Shown in pieces: positions 6,442 to 11,769 of a stretch of DNA of 11,769 nt. The translations under genes were made by a program, and so were the position numbers. Origin of the DNA: an uncultured Megasphaera sp. (GTDB lineage Bacteria; Bacillota; Negativicutes; Veillonellales; Megasphaeraceae); the NCBI GenBank assembly GCA_934202965.1, contig CAKPYN010000031.1:1-11769 (forward strand), read 5' to 3'. The notes under the pieces are model-generated. The model did not search any database. It was not told the DNA's origin and saw only the letters and a program-made list of their open reading frames with translations. Every line of letters starts with the position of its first letter. Within the stretch, counting starts at the first letter, position 1.

Positions 6442-9024
6442 ATGAAACATGAAAAGTATATGATAACAGGCATGAGTTGTTCTGCCTGCTCATCCCGCGT
6501 CGAAAAAGCGGTGTCCAAATTAACAGGCATATCCAAAGCCAGTGTAAATTTACTGACTAACAGCATGCAAGTAGAGTACGATGAGAATATATTAGATAGT
6601 CGTACGATCATTGATGCCGTTGTCCATGCCGGGTATGGGGCTTCCCTCGATGGGGGAAAGAGTTCTATTCAGAATGAGGCCCCAACTGTCAATGCATCTT
6701 CAGAAATTAAATCTATGAAGCATCGCTTACTATGGTCCATTTTATTTCTAATTCCGACCATGTATATTGCCATGCACCATATGTTTTTAGAATGGTTTGG
6801 TCTGCCTGTTTTTGAAGGATTTAAAGCCATATTTCATGGCCCGGAAAATGCAATTACCTTTGCGTTTTCTCAATTTTTGTTAATACTACCAATTATGTAT
6901 CTAAACCGTAAATATTACAGTAACGGCTTCCGAAATCTATTTCATGGCGCGCCAAATATGGACAGCCTGGTTGGCATGGGTTCGATGGCTTCTGCTATTT
7001 TTGGAGTTTTTGCCATATTTCGCATAGGCTGGGGCATGGGCCATGGAGATTGGGCTCTCGTAGAAACTTACAGTTCAAATTTATATTTTGAATCTGCCGG
7101 CATGATTGTTACGTTGATTACGGTTGGAAAATATTTAGAAACACGCGCAAAAGGCAAGACCAGTGCGGCCATTGAAAAACTCATGAAACTAGCACCGAAA
7201 CAAGCTTCCGTATTGCGCAATGGAATTGAAACGATTATTCCTATTGAAGAACTTGTCGTTGGTGATGAAATTATTGTCCGTCCTGGCGAACAAATTCCTG
7301 CTGACGGCACGATTTGCCAAGGAACAACGAGTATCGATGAATCAACAATTACGGGAGAAAGTATTCCTGTTGAAAAACAACCTGGTGATACGGTCACATC
7401 GGCCACCATGAATAAAACGGGCTCCATTCATTTTCTTGCCAATCGTGTCGGCGCCGACATGACTATCAATCAAATCATACGGCTTGTCGATGAAGCAAGT
7501 GCCAGCAAAGCACCTATTGCAAAACTGGCTGATACGGTTGCCGGAATTTTTGTACCAGCCGTCATTACCATCGCCATACTAGTCACTGCCGTTTGGTATT
7601 TCATACTGGGTGCTGATTTAGAATTTTCGTTTTCCATCGGCATCTCTATACTCGTTATTTCCTGCCCGTGTGCCCTCGGATTGGCTACGCCGGTAGCTAT
7701 TATGGTAGGAACGGGAAAAGGTGCTGAAAACGGCATTTTAATCAAATCAGGCGATGCTCTGGAAACGGCGCATGCCGTTGATACGGTCGTCATGGATAAG
7801 ACAGGGACGATTACCGAGGGGAAACCTCGAATTACCGATATAAAAACATTCTCTGGAAAAGAAGATGCGCTGCTTTCCTTAGCAGCCGGCATGGAGCAGG
7901 GGAGTGAACATCCTCTTGCCGAAGCAATCATAACTTATGCTGAAGAGCATCACATTGCTCCGATTTCTGTCGCAGACTTTAAGGCATTGTTTGGCCGCGG
8001 CATTCAAGCATCTATAGGAGAAAAAACCTATTATGCCGGCAATGAAGCATTAATGAAAGAAATTCATATCGATATTTCACCATACCGTGCCTGCTTGGAC
8101 GCATTAGCCGATGAAGGAAAAACCCCCTTAATTTTTGCGGATAAAGAAAAAATCATAGGTATTATTGCGGCTGCCGACATGGAAAAAGCCAGCAGTGCTG
8201 CTGCCATTTCTTTATTTGAAAAAATGGGGATTCATGTTGTCATGCTTACAGGAGATAATAAACGCACTGCCGAAGCTATCCGTAAACGGCTTCATATTCC
8301 GAATGTTATTGCAGAAGTACTGCCGCAGGATAAAGAAAAACATATTGCGCAACTGCAGGCAGAAGGCCATACAGTTGCCATGATTGGTGACGGTATCAAT
8401 GATGCTCCTGCTCTTGCCAAAGCAGATTTAGGCATGTCCATTGGTGCCGGTACAGATGTTGCTATTGAAAGCGCCGATGCCGTGCTTATGCGTAATGACT
8501 TACTGGATGCCGTCAGCGCTGTTCGCTTAAGTAAAGCAGTCATCAAAAACATTAAAGAAAATTTATTTTGGGCATTTTTCTATAATGTTATTACCATACC
8601 TTTAGCCGCTGGGCTGTTATATCCAACATACGGAATTAAGCTCAGTCCAATGATTGGCGCTGCTGCTATGAGCATGAGCAGCGTGTGTGTTGTGATGAAT
8701 GCTTTACGGTTACGATTCTTTAAACCCAATCATATTGTTGGAACTGTTTCACGTGAAACAACACATGAAACTTCCCATATACATTCTACAGAAACTATAC
8801 AGAAAGAAGGAATTTCTACAATGAAAACAACATTACACATTGAAGGCATGATGTGCCAGCATTGCCAAAAACATGTCCATGATGCATTGGCAGCTATGGA
8901 TGGCGTTACGGAAGTCACCGTTGACTTGGAAGGAAAGAAAGCTGATGTTACGGCAACTAAAGACATTTCAACAGATGCATTTGCAAAAGTCATTGCCGAT
9001 GCCGGTTATGAATTGGTAAAATAA
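6442..9024 (+). CDS. copA: Cu(I)-exporting P1B-type ATPase with C-terminal CopZ-like domain
   Basis: The 860-residue inner-membrane pump uses ATP to expel Cu(I). In order: an N-terminal HMA metal-binding domain with GMSCSAC (Cys13, Cys16), membrane helices with TGES in the actuator domain, the transport motif C408-P409-C410, phosphorylation site D452-KTGT, SEHPLAEA with His490, TGDN, and G649-DGIND. YN in the seventh and MSMSS in the eighth helix identify a Cu(I) pump. Unusually, after helix eight there is a His/Thr-rich linker (about 760-793) and a second HMA domain, residues 794-860, with GMMCQHC (Cys805, Cys808), resembling the separate chaperone CopZ. The linker DNA carries a perfect parS. 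AAAGGA lies 8 nt before ATG6442, overlapping the csoR stop. Confidence 0.95.
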   Translation: MKHEKYMITGMSCSACSSRVEKAVSKLTGISKASVNLLTNSMQVEYDENILDSRTIIDAVVHAGYGASLDGGKSSIQNEAPTVNASSEIKSMKHRLLWSILFLIPTMYIAMHHMFLEWFGLPVFEGFKAIFHGPENAITFAFSQFLLILPIMYLNRKYYSNGFRNLFHGAPNMDSLVGMGSMASAIFGVFAIFRIGWGMGHGDWALVETYSSNLYFESAGMIVTLITVGKYLETRAKGKTSAAIEKLMKLAPKQASVLRNGIETIIPIEELVVGDEIIVRPGEQIPADGTICQGTTSIDESTITGESIPVEKQPGDTVTSATMNKTGSIHFLANRVGADMTINQIIRLVDEASASKAPIAKLADTVAGIFVPAVITIAILVTAVWYFILGADLEFSFSIGISILVISCPCALGLATPVAIMVGTGKGAENGILIKSGDALETAHAVDTVVMDKTGTITEGKPRITDIKTFSGKEDALLSLAAGMEQGSEHPLAEAIITYAEEHHIAPISVADFKALFGRGIQASIGEKTYYAGNEALMKEIHIDISPYRACLDALADEGKTPLIFADKEKIIGIIAAADMEKASSAAAISLFEKMGIHVVMLTGDNKRTAEAIRKRLHIPNVIAEVLPQDKEKHIAQLQAEGHTVAMIGDGINDAPALAKADLGMSIGAGTDVAIESADAVLMRNDLLDAVSAVRLSKAVIKNIKENLFWAFFYNVITIPLAAGLLYPTYGIKLSPMIGAAAMSMSSVCVVMNALRLRFFKPNHIVGTVSRETTHETSHIHSTETIQKEGISTMKTTLHIEGMMCQHCQKHVHDALAAMDGVTEVTVDLEGKKADVTATKDISTDAFAKVIADAGYELVK
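8745..8760. other. parS site 1 (ParB/Spo0J binding), inside copA
   Basis: TGTTTCACGTGAAACA is a perfect 16-bp palindrome identical to the consensus chromosomal parS (TGTTNCACGTGAAACA). It lies in frame within copA, encoding V-S-R-E-T of the linker before the CopZ-like domain. Two more identical copies nearby make chance unlikely. Confidence 0.9.
8806..8811 (+). promoter_or_regulatory. Internal Shine-Dalgarno for a separate CopZ-like product
   Basis: GAAGGA (in AGAAAGAAGGA) precedes the in-frame ATG8821 inside copA by 9 nt, an ordinary initiation spacing. Initiation here would release just the last domain as a free protein. Confidence 0.5.
8821..9024 (+). CDS. Possible internally initiated CopZ-like copper chaperone (in frame within copA)
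   Basis: Starting at ATG8821 in the copA frame gives a 67-residue protein that is exactly one HMA domain: MKTTLHIEGMMCQHC with the Cu(I)-binding Cys12 and Cys15, and the end ADAGYELVK, which is how free CopZ proteins end. Its size matches typical CopZ (about 68-70 residues), and an internal Shine-Dalgarno-like GAAGGA lies 9 nt upstream. The same DNA would thus give both a tethered domain of CopA and a soluble chaperone that delivers Cu(I) to CopA or CsoR. The domain identity is firm; independent initiation is inferred. Alternatively it may be a recent fusion of adjacent copA and copZ genes in which the old start signals persist. Confidence 0.5.
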   Translation: MKTTLHIEGMMCQHCQKHVHDALAAMDGVTEVTVDLEGKKADVTATKDISTDAFAKVIADAGYELVK

Positions 9025-9046
9025 ATTCAATGTTTGCAGTGTAACA

Positions 9047-9092
9047 CAAACCCCCTTGTGATGTTTCACGTGAAACATCACAAGGGGGTTTG
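9047..9092. terminator. 46-bp perfect palindrome: presumed convergent terminator with parS at its centre
   Basis: Bases 9047-9092 are perfectly self-complementary with no mismatch, centred between 9069 and 9070, starting 22 nt after the copA stop and ending 4 nt before the kinase stop codon on the other strand. The outer arms CAAACCCCCTTGTGA / TCACAAGGGGGTTTG give a GC-rich hairpin that reads the same on both strands, fitting a bidirectional terminator between convergent genes, although the trailing T-run is short (TTTG then ATATTTAT). The central 16 bp are a parS site. Confidence 0.8.
9062..9077. other. parS site 2, centre of the convergent palindrome
   Basis: A second exact TGTTTCACGTGAAACA lies 317 bp from site 1, sitting at the dyad of the 46-bp palindrome between copA and the kinase gene. 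Confidence 0.9.
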
Positions 9093-9096
9093 ATAT

Positions 9097-10203
9097 TTAT
9101 ACCGGCAATGTAAAACTAAATACCGTACCTTTTCCTATCTCACTATGCGCAGCAATCGTACCGCCATGGCTTTGAACAAATTGTTTAGCCAATGCCAATC
9201 CAATACCGCTGCCGCCGCTCTTACGGTTTCTTGATTTTTCAGTCCGATAAAAATATTGAAAAATATGTTTTAAGTCTTCTTCTTCAATACCATTTCCCGT
9301 ATCCGCAATCTCTGTTTGAACCATTTCTTTACCATTTACACGACAGACTGCTGTCTGAATACGAATCACACATCCCGGTTCGATATAGCGAATGGCATTA
9401 TTCAAAATATTATAAATCACTTGATTGATGCGATCTTTATCTGCCATAATATCCGGCAATGAAGGAAACAACTGCAGTTGTACGCTTAAATTTTTTTCAT
9501 CACACAACGGCTGCAGCATGCTTACGGCACGTTCCAACAATTCATTCATATCTATCGGCGTTTTGTGCAGTACCAGCTCATTAATTTCTGCCAGCGACAA
9601 ATCCCGCAGGTCCTGAATTAATCGGCCCATTCGCAGTGTTTCATCTTCCATTGACAAGAATGTAGTTTTATCAGCAGAAATCACGTCATCAATCATGCCT
9701 TCCAAATTTCCCTGTATAATCGCCAGCGGGGTACGCAGTTCGTGGGCAATATTTGCAAACAGCTGCCGCCGCATTGCGTCATTGCGTGCCAGCTGCTGCG
9801 ACATATTATTAAATGTTTCAGCTAAAATACCTACTTCATCATGCCGTTCTACTCCTACAGTTTGTCCATATTTTCCTTCTTGTATCGTCCGGACAGCCAT
9901 TGTTAAATCCAACAACGGAGCAGTTAATTTTCGAACAATAATATAACTAACACCGACGCTGACAACTATCATGAGGAAGCCTACCCAAAAGAGAGATTGA
10001 TGAATAGATGCAATATAGTGGTGTTCGGCAGCTCCGTGCATCATATGATGGCTCATAACATTGCCTGCATTCATTTGTAAATATTGAGAGAATTGACTGT
10101 CCATCTGCGCATTCACTAAAAACAATAAGATAAATATCGTTAAAAACAATAGGATAAATACCATCCCAGTCAAGCGAAATACCAAACTCTTATATCGTTT
10201 CAT
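9097..10203 (-). CDS. Sensor histidine kinase with His/Met-rich extracytoplasmic loop
   Basis: The protein has 368 residues from ATG10203. An upstream in-frame ATG at 10236 exists, but GGAGGT (10208-10213) just before 10203 decides the start, overlapping the regulator's 3' end by 14 nt. Helix 1 is about 10-30, the external loop 31-69 and helix 2 about 70-90, then HAMP (91-142) and the dimerisation helix with ANIAHELRTPL, where His154 is the phosphorylated residue. The ATPase domain follows: N-box NILNNAIRY, DTGNGI, GSGIGLALAKQF, and GTVFSF. The loop carries M50, H52, H53, M54, M55, H56, H61, H62 and H68, a likely soft-metal site. The pair probably senses copper or silver outside the membrane (inferred from the loop and the flanking copper genes). 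Confidence 0.93.
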   Translation of the reverse strand: MKRYKSLVFRLTGMVFILLFLTIFILLFLVNAQMDSQFSQYLQMNAGNVMSHHMMHGAAEHHYIASIHQSLFWVGFLMIVVSVGVSYIIVRKLTAPLLDLTMAVRTIQEGKYGQTVGVERHDEVGILAETFNNMSQQLARNDAMRRQLFANIAHELRTPLAIIQGNLEGMIDDVISADKTTFLSMEDETLRMGRLIQDLRDLSLAEINELVLHKTPIDMNELLERAVSMLQPLCDEKNLSVQLQLFPSLPDIMADKDRINQVIYNILNNAIRYIEPGCVIRIQTAVCRVNGKEMVQTEIADTGNGIEEEDLKHIFQYFYRTEKSRNRKSGGSGIGLALAKQFVQSHGGTIAAHSEIGKGTVFSFTLPV

Positions 10204-10897
10204 GACTACCTCCGGCAAATTTATAGCCAATGCCATATACCGTCAAAATATAGGTTGGCTTCGCCGCATTGGGTTCCAATTTTTTCCGCAAATTTCGGAC
10301 GTGCGTATCGATAGTCCGTTCATATCCCTCAAAGCTATAGCCGCCTTGTGCTTTTTCCATAAGCTGCATCCGGCTGAACACGCGATCTGGCGAAGAAGCA
10401 AGTACTTCCAATATATTAAATTCCGTAGGTGTCAAGACAATCGGCTGACCGCTGCGTTCCACAGTAAATTTTTCTTTATCAATAACTAAATCACGAATGA
10501 CATATTGCTTGTGCTGTTGAATCACTTCGCCGCGCACGCGCCGCAGCAAACTATGTACACGAGCAACCAATTCCCGAATATTAAACGGTTTGCTGACATA
10601 ATCATCGGCACCGATATTCAAGCCAATAAGCCGGTCTGTTTCATCGTCTTTTGCTGTCAAAAAAATAATAGGTATATCACTAAATTGTCTGACACGGCGA
10701 CAAACTTCAAATCCATCCATACCAGGCATCATGACGTCTAAAATCATAATCTGTGGTTCATGCCGTTTTAACAATTGTATGGCTTCCATGCCGTCGGCGG
10801 CACAATAAACAATGCATTGTTCTTGCTTAAAATACGAACATAAGAGAGAGCAAAGTTTTTCATCATCATCTACAATCAAGATAGAGTAGGGGACCAT
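10190..10897 (-). CDS. OmpR/PhoB-family response regulator, partner of the metal-sensing kinase
   Basis: The 235-residue regulator has a complete receiver (about 4-120): acidic cluster D10-D11-D12, phosphoacceptor Asp54 (IMILDVMMPGMDG), Thr81 and Lys103 (SKPF). A winged-helix domain follows (about 135-230, LTPTEFNILEVL, RTIDTHVRNLRKKL, VYGIGYKF). AGGAGG is 7 nt before ATG10897. It overlaps the kinase start by 14 nt, so the two are translationally coupled, and unlike the regulator at 647-1330 its active site is intact. It is transcribed from a promoter just downstream of parS site 3. Likely targets are its own operon and neighbouring copper genes, but no repeated binding motif was established. 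Confidence 0.95.
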   Translation of the reverse strand: MVPYSILIVDDDEKLCSLLCSYFKQEQCIVYCAADGMEAIQLLKRHEPQIMILDVMMPGMDGFEVCRRVRQFSDIPIIFLTAKDDETDRLIGLNIGADDYVSKPFNIRELVARVHSLLRRVRGEVIQQHKQYVIRDLVIDKEKFTVERSGQPIVLTPTEFNILEVLASSPDRVFSRMQLMEKAQGGYSFEGYERTIDTHVRNLRKKLEPNAAKPTYILTVYGIGYKFAGGSHETI

Positions 10898-10929
10898 ATG
10901 AAAACCTCCTTGTCATAAATTCTATCTAT

Positions 10930-10935
10930 ATTGTA
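10930..10935 (-). promoter_or_regulatory. Extended -10 promoter of the two-component operon
   Basis: The minus strand shows TG-A-TACAAT, an extended -10, 32 nt before the regulator ATG. The -35 region is weak (TACTGC at 17 bp), and parS site 3 begins immediately upstream of it. Confidence 0.55.
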
Positions 10936-10959
10936 TCACGTTCTTTCTCAAGGCAGTAC

Positions 10960-10975
10960 TGTTTCACGTGAAACA
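10960..10975. other. parS site 3, between terminator and two-component promoter
   Basis: A third exact TGTTTCACGTGAAACA lies about 1.9 kb from site 2. Sites 2 and 3 bracket the two-component operon. It abuts the U-tract of the terminator at 10980-11015 on one side and the -35 region on the other. Confidence 0.9.
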
Positions 10976-10979
10976 AAAA

Positions 10980-11015
10980 GGACTGCAAAAAATAGCAATT
11001 CATTTTTTGCAGTCC
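10980..11015 (-). terminator. Terminator of the Met/His-tail membrane protein gene
   Basis: Arms GGACTGCAAAAAAT (10980-10993) / ATTTTTTGCAGTCC (11002-11015) form a perfect 14-bp stem with an 8-nt loop. On the minus strand it is followed by CTTTTTGTTT. It lies about 30 nt after the stop of the 11047-11601 gene and separates it from the two-component operon. Confidence 0.88.
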
Positions 11016-11046
11016 CAAAAAAGAAAGAAAATCAGAAATAATGTTG

Positions 11047-11601
11047 TTATTTCATATTCATCTGTTGATGGTTCATGTTAGAGTGATCCATATTGGAATG
11101 ATCCATCATGGAGTGGTTCATTTGCATGGGTTGATTCGGCGGCATATATCCTGCCAACTGTGGATCGGCCATGCCAAATACCATAGCAAAATGAGTAAAT
11201 ACAACAAAAAGAATCATAAGCACTACGTGATGCATGGTTTTCTTTTCATTTGAAGCCGTTTTATCCATAAAGCCAAATTCTTGAGCCAGTAAAAGAATTG
11301 ACGGGATAACTGCCAGTATATACGACCATACAGCAATATAATCAATAGGGCCGCGCCACTGAATTGTAGGAATGTATGCGACTCCCAAATAAATAGTAAC
11401 ACAAATAAAGAAAATCCCTAAAACAATCGTCGCAATATGACTTATTGTCTGCCACCTTTGACTGCGTCCATCTTTGTAAAAAAGAGTAAAAATGCCGGAT
11501 GCCAAAATAGTTTCTGCCAACACCATCGGGACAAGCATAAAGATGATTAAGTTCCATGGTTGATGCAGTGAAAGCAATTCCATATAATGAGTCATTACCA
11601 T
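11047..11601 (-). CDS. Four-helix membrane protein with Met/His-rich C-terminal tail (putative copper-associated)
   Basis: The 184-residue protein has predicted membrane helices at about 17-40, 51-77, 83-110 and 120-145, then a tail (153-184) with nine Met and four His in short units MNHS, MDHSN, MDHSN, MNHQQ. Such Met/His motifs are typical of extracytoplasmic Cu(I)/Ag(I)-binding proteins. The N-terminal MELLSLHQPWNL segment resembles an uncharacterised Firmicutes membrane family (possibly DUF6803, recalled, not checked). GAGGAGG (11611-11617) lies 9 nt before ATG11601. It is a separate transcription unit with its own promoter and terminator upstream of the two-component operon. A role in copper binding, trafficking or resistance is inferred from the tail and context; no enzymatic motif is visible. 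Confidence 0.8.
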   Translation of the reverse strand: MVMTHYMELLSLHQPWNLIIFMLVPMVLAETILASGIFTLFYKDGRSQRWQTISHIATIVLGIFFICVTIYLGVAYIPTIQWRGPIDYIAVWSYILAVIPSILLLAQEFGFMDKTASNEKKTMHHVVLMILFVVFTHFAMVFGMADPQLAGYMPPNQPMQMNHSMMDHSNMDHSNMNHQQMNMK

Positions 11602-11626
11602 GATTCAATTCCTCCTCATATCTCAA

Positions 11627-11644
11627 TATACACGTATAGTATAC
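11627..11644 (-). promoter_or_regulatory. Promoter with overlapping inverted repeats upstream of the Met/His-tail protein
   Basis: The minus strand has a -10 TATACT (within 11637-11644) without a good -35. Two overlapping short inverted repeats cover it: TATAC-AC-GTATA (11627-11638) and GTATA-G-TATAC (11634-11644). They could be an operator for the local regulators, but the element is short and AT-rich. Confidence 0.35.
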
Positions 11645-11769
11645 CTAATTCATATAAAGAAACCATGGGGAAAAATATAAAGAAATTGTGAATCTAAATT
11701 GCAATAACAAGTTGGACACCTTCCACTAGGCAGTAATTTGGTAAATTCGATCAAGTTCTTCCTCGAAGA
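11645..11769. other. Right-edge segment, no gene assigned
   Basis: Nothing is identified with confidence here. On the minus strand a frame entering from the edge ends at TAG (11726-11728) after 13 codons, FEEELDRIYQITA. This could be the C terminus of a gene outside the window. The minus-strand TGTCCAACTT nearby (11709-11718) is reminiscent of IS3-type element tips, but no second repeat is available to test that. Confidence 0.2.

Noticed and set aside
7068..7931. Long minus-strand open frames inside copA (7068-7427, 7470-7931)
   Set aside because: They are antisense shadows of the copA coding frame with no Shine-Dalgarno and low-complexity Ser/Ala/Pro-type composition.
11041..11253. Plus-strand open frame of 70 codons rich in His
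   Set aside because: It is the antisense of the Met/His tail repeats of the real minus-strand gene and has no ribosome binding site.

Overview
The window looks like chromosomal DNA of a low-GC, diderm member of the Firmicutes, most likely Negativicutes (Megasphaera/Veillonella/Selenomonas-like). The main reason is the combination of a Firmicutes-style DUF2953-gerW (ytfI-ytfJ) pair with an exported OmpH/Skp-type periplasmic chaperone, which implies an outer membrane. Codon use and AT-rich spacers fit. Genus is not resolved.

Layout. Positions 1-~612 hold the left part of an IS605-type transposon on the minus strand: the start of tnpB running off the left edge, a complete tnpA, and the left-end hairpin. 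Then come an orphan OmpR-type response regulator whose phosphoacceptor Asp is replaced by Asn (647-1330, minus), a very long perfect terminator hairpin, and purA (1532-2815, minus). A divergent promoter region leads into a plus-strand block: an Old Yellow Enzyme-type oxidoreductase (3090-4190), DUF2953 (4270-4989), gerW/ytfJ (4982-5383) and ompH/skp (5512-5943), closed by a strong terminator.

From about 6020 to 11640 the window is a copper-homeostasis region. A csoR-copA operon is preceded by two mirror-image CsoR-type operators over a TTGACA promoter. CopA carries a CopZ-like domain fused to its C terminus, and that domain has its own in-frame Shine-Dalgarno and ATG. Convergent to it lie an OmpR/histidine-kinase pair whose sensor loop is rich in His and Met, and a four-helix membrane protein with a Met/His-rich tail. 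I infer that CsoR senses cytosolic Cu(I), CopA exports it (with the CopZ-like domain handing over the metal), and the two-component system senses copper or another soft metal outside the membrane.

Three identical 16-bp sites, TGTTTCACGTGAAACA, the consensus parS of ParB/Spo0J, lie within 2.2 kb in this copper region (8745-8760, 9062-9077, 10960-10975). One is inside copA, in the linker before the CopZ domain. One is the exact centre of a 46-bp perfect palindrome that also lies where the convergent copA/kinase terminator should be. One lies between a terminator and the promoter of the two-component operon. This strongly suggests an origin-proximal chromosome segregation centre interwoven with a copper-resistance locus, and it is the most notable feature of the window. 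The right edge (about 11645-11769) has no gene I can identify.
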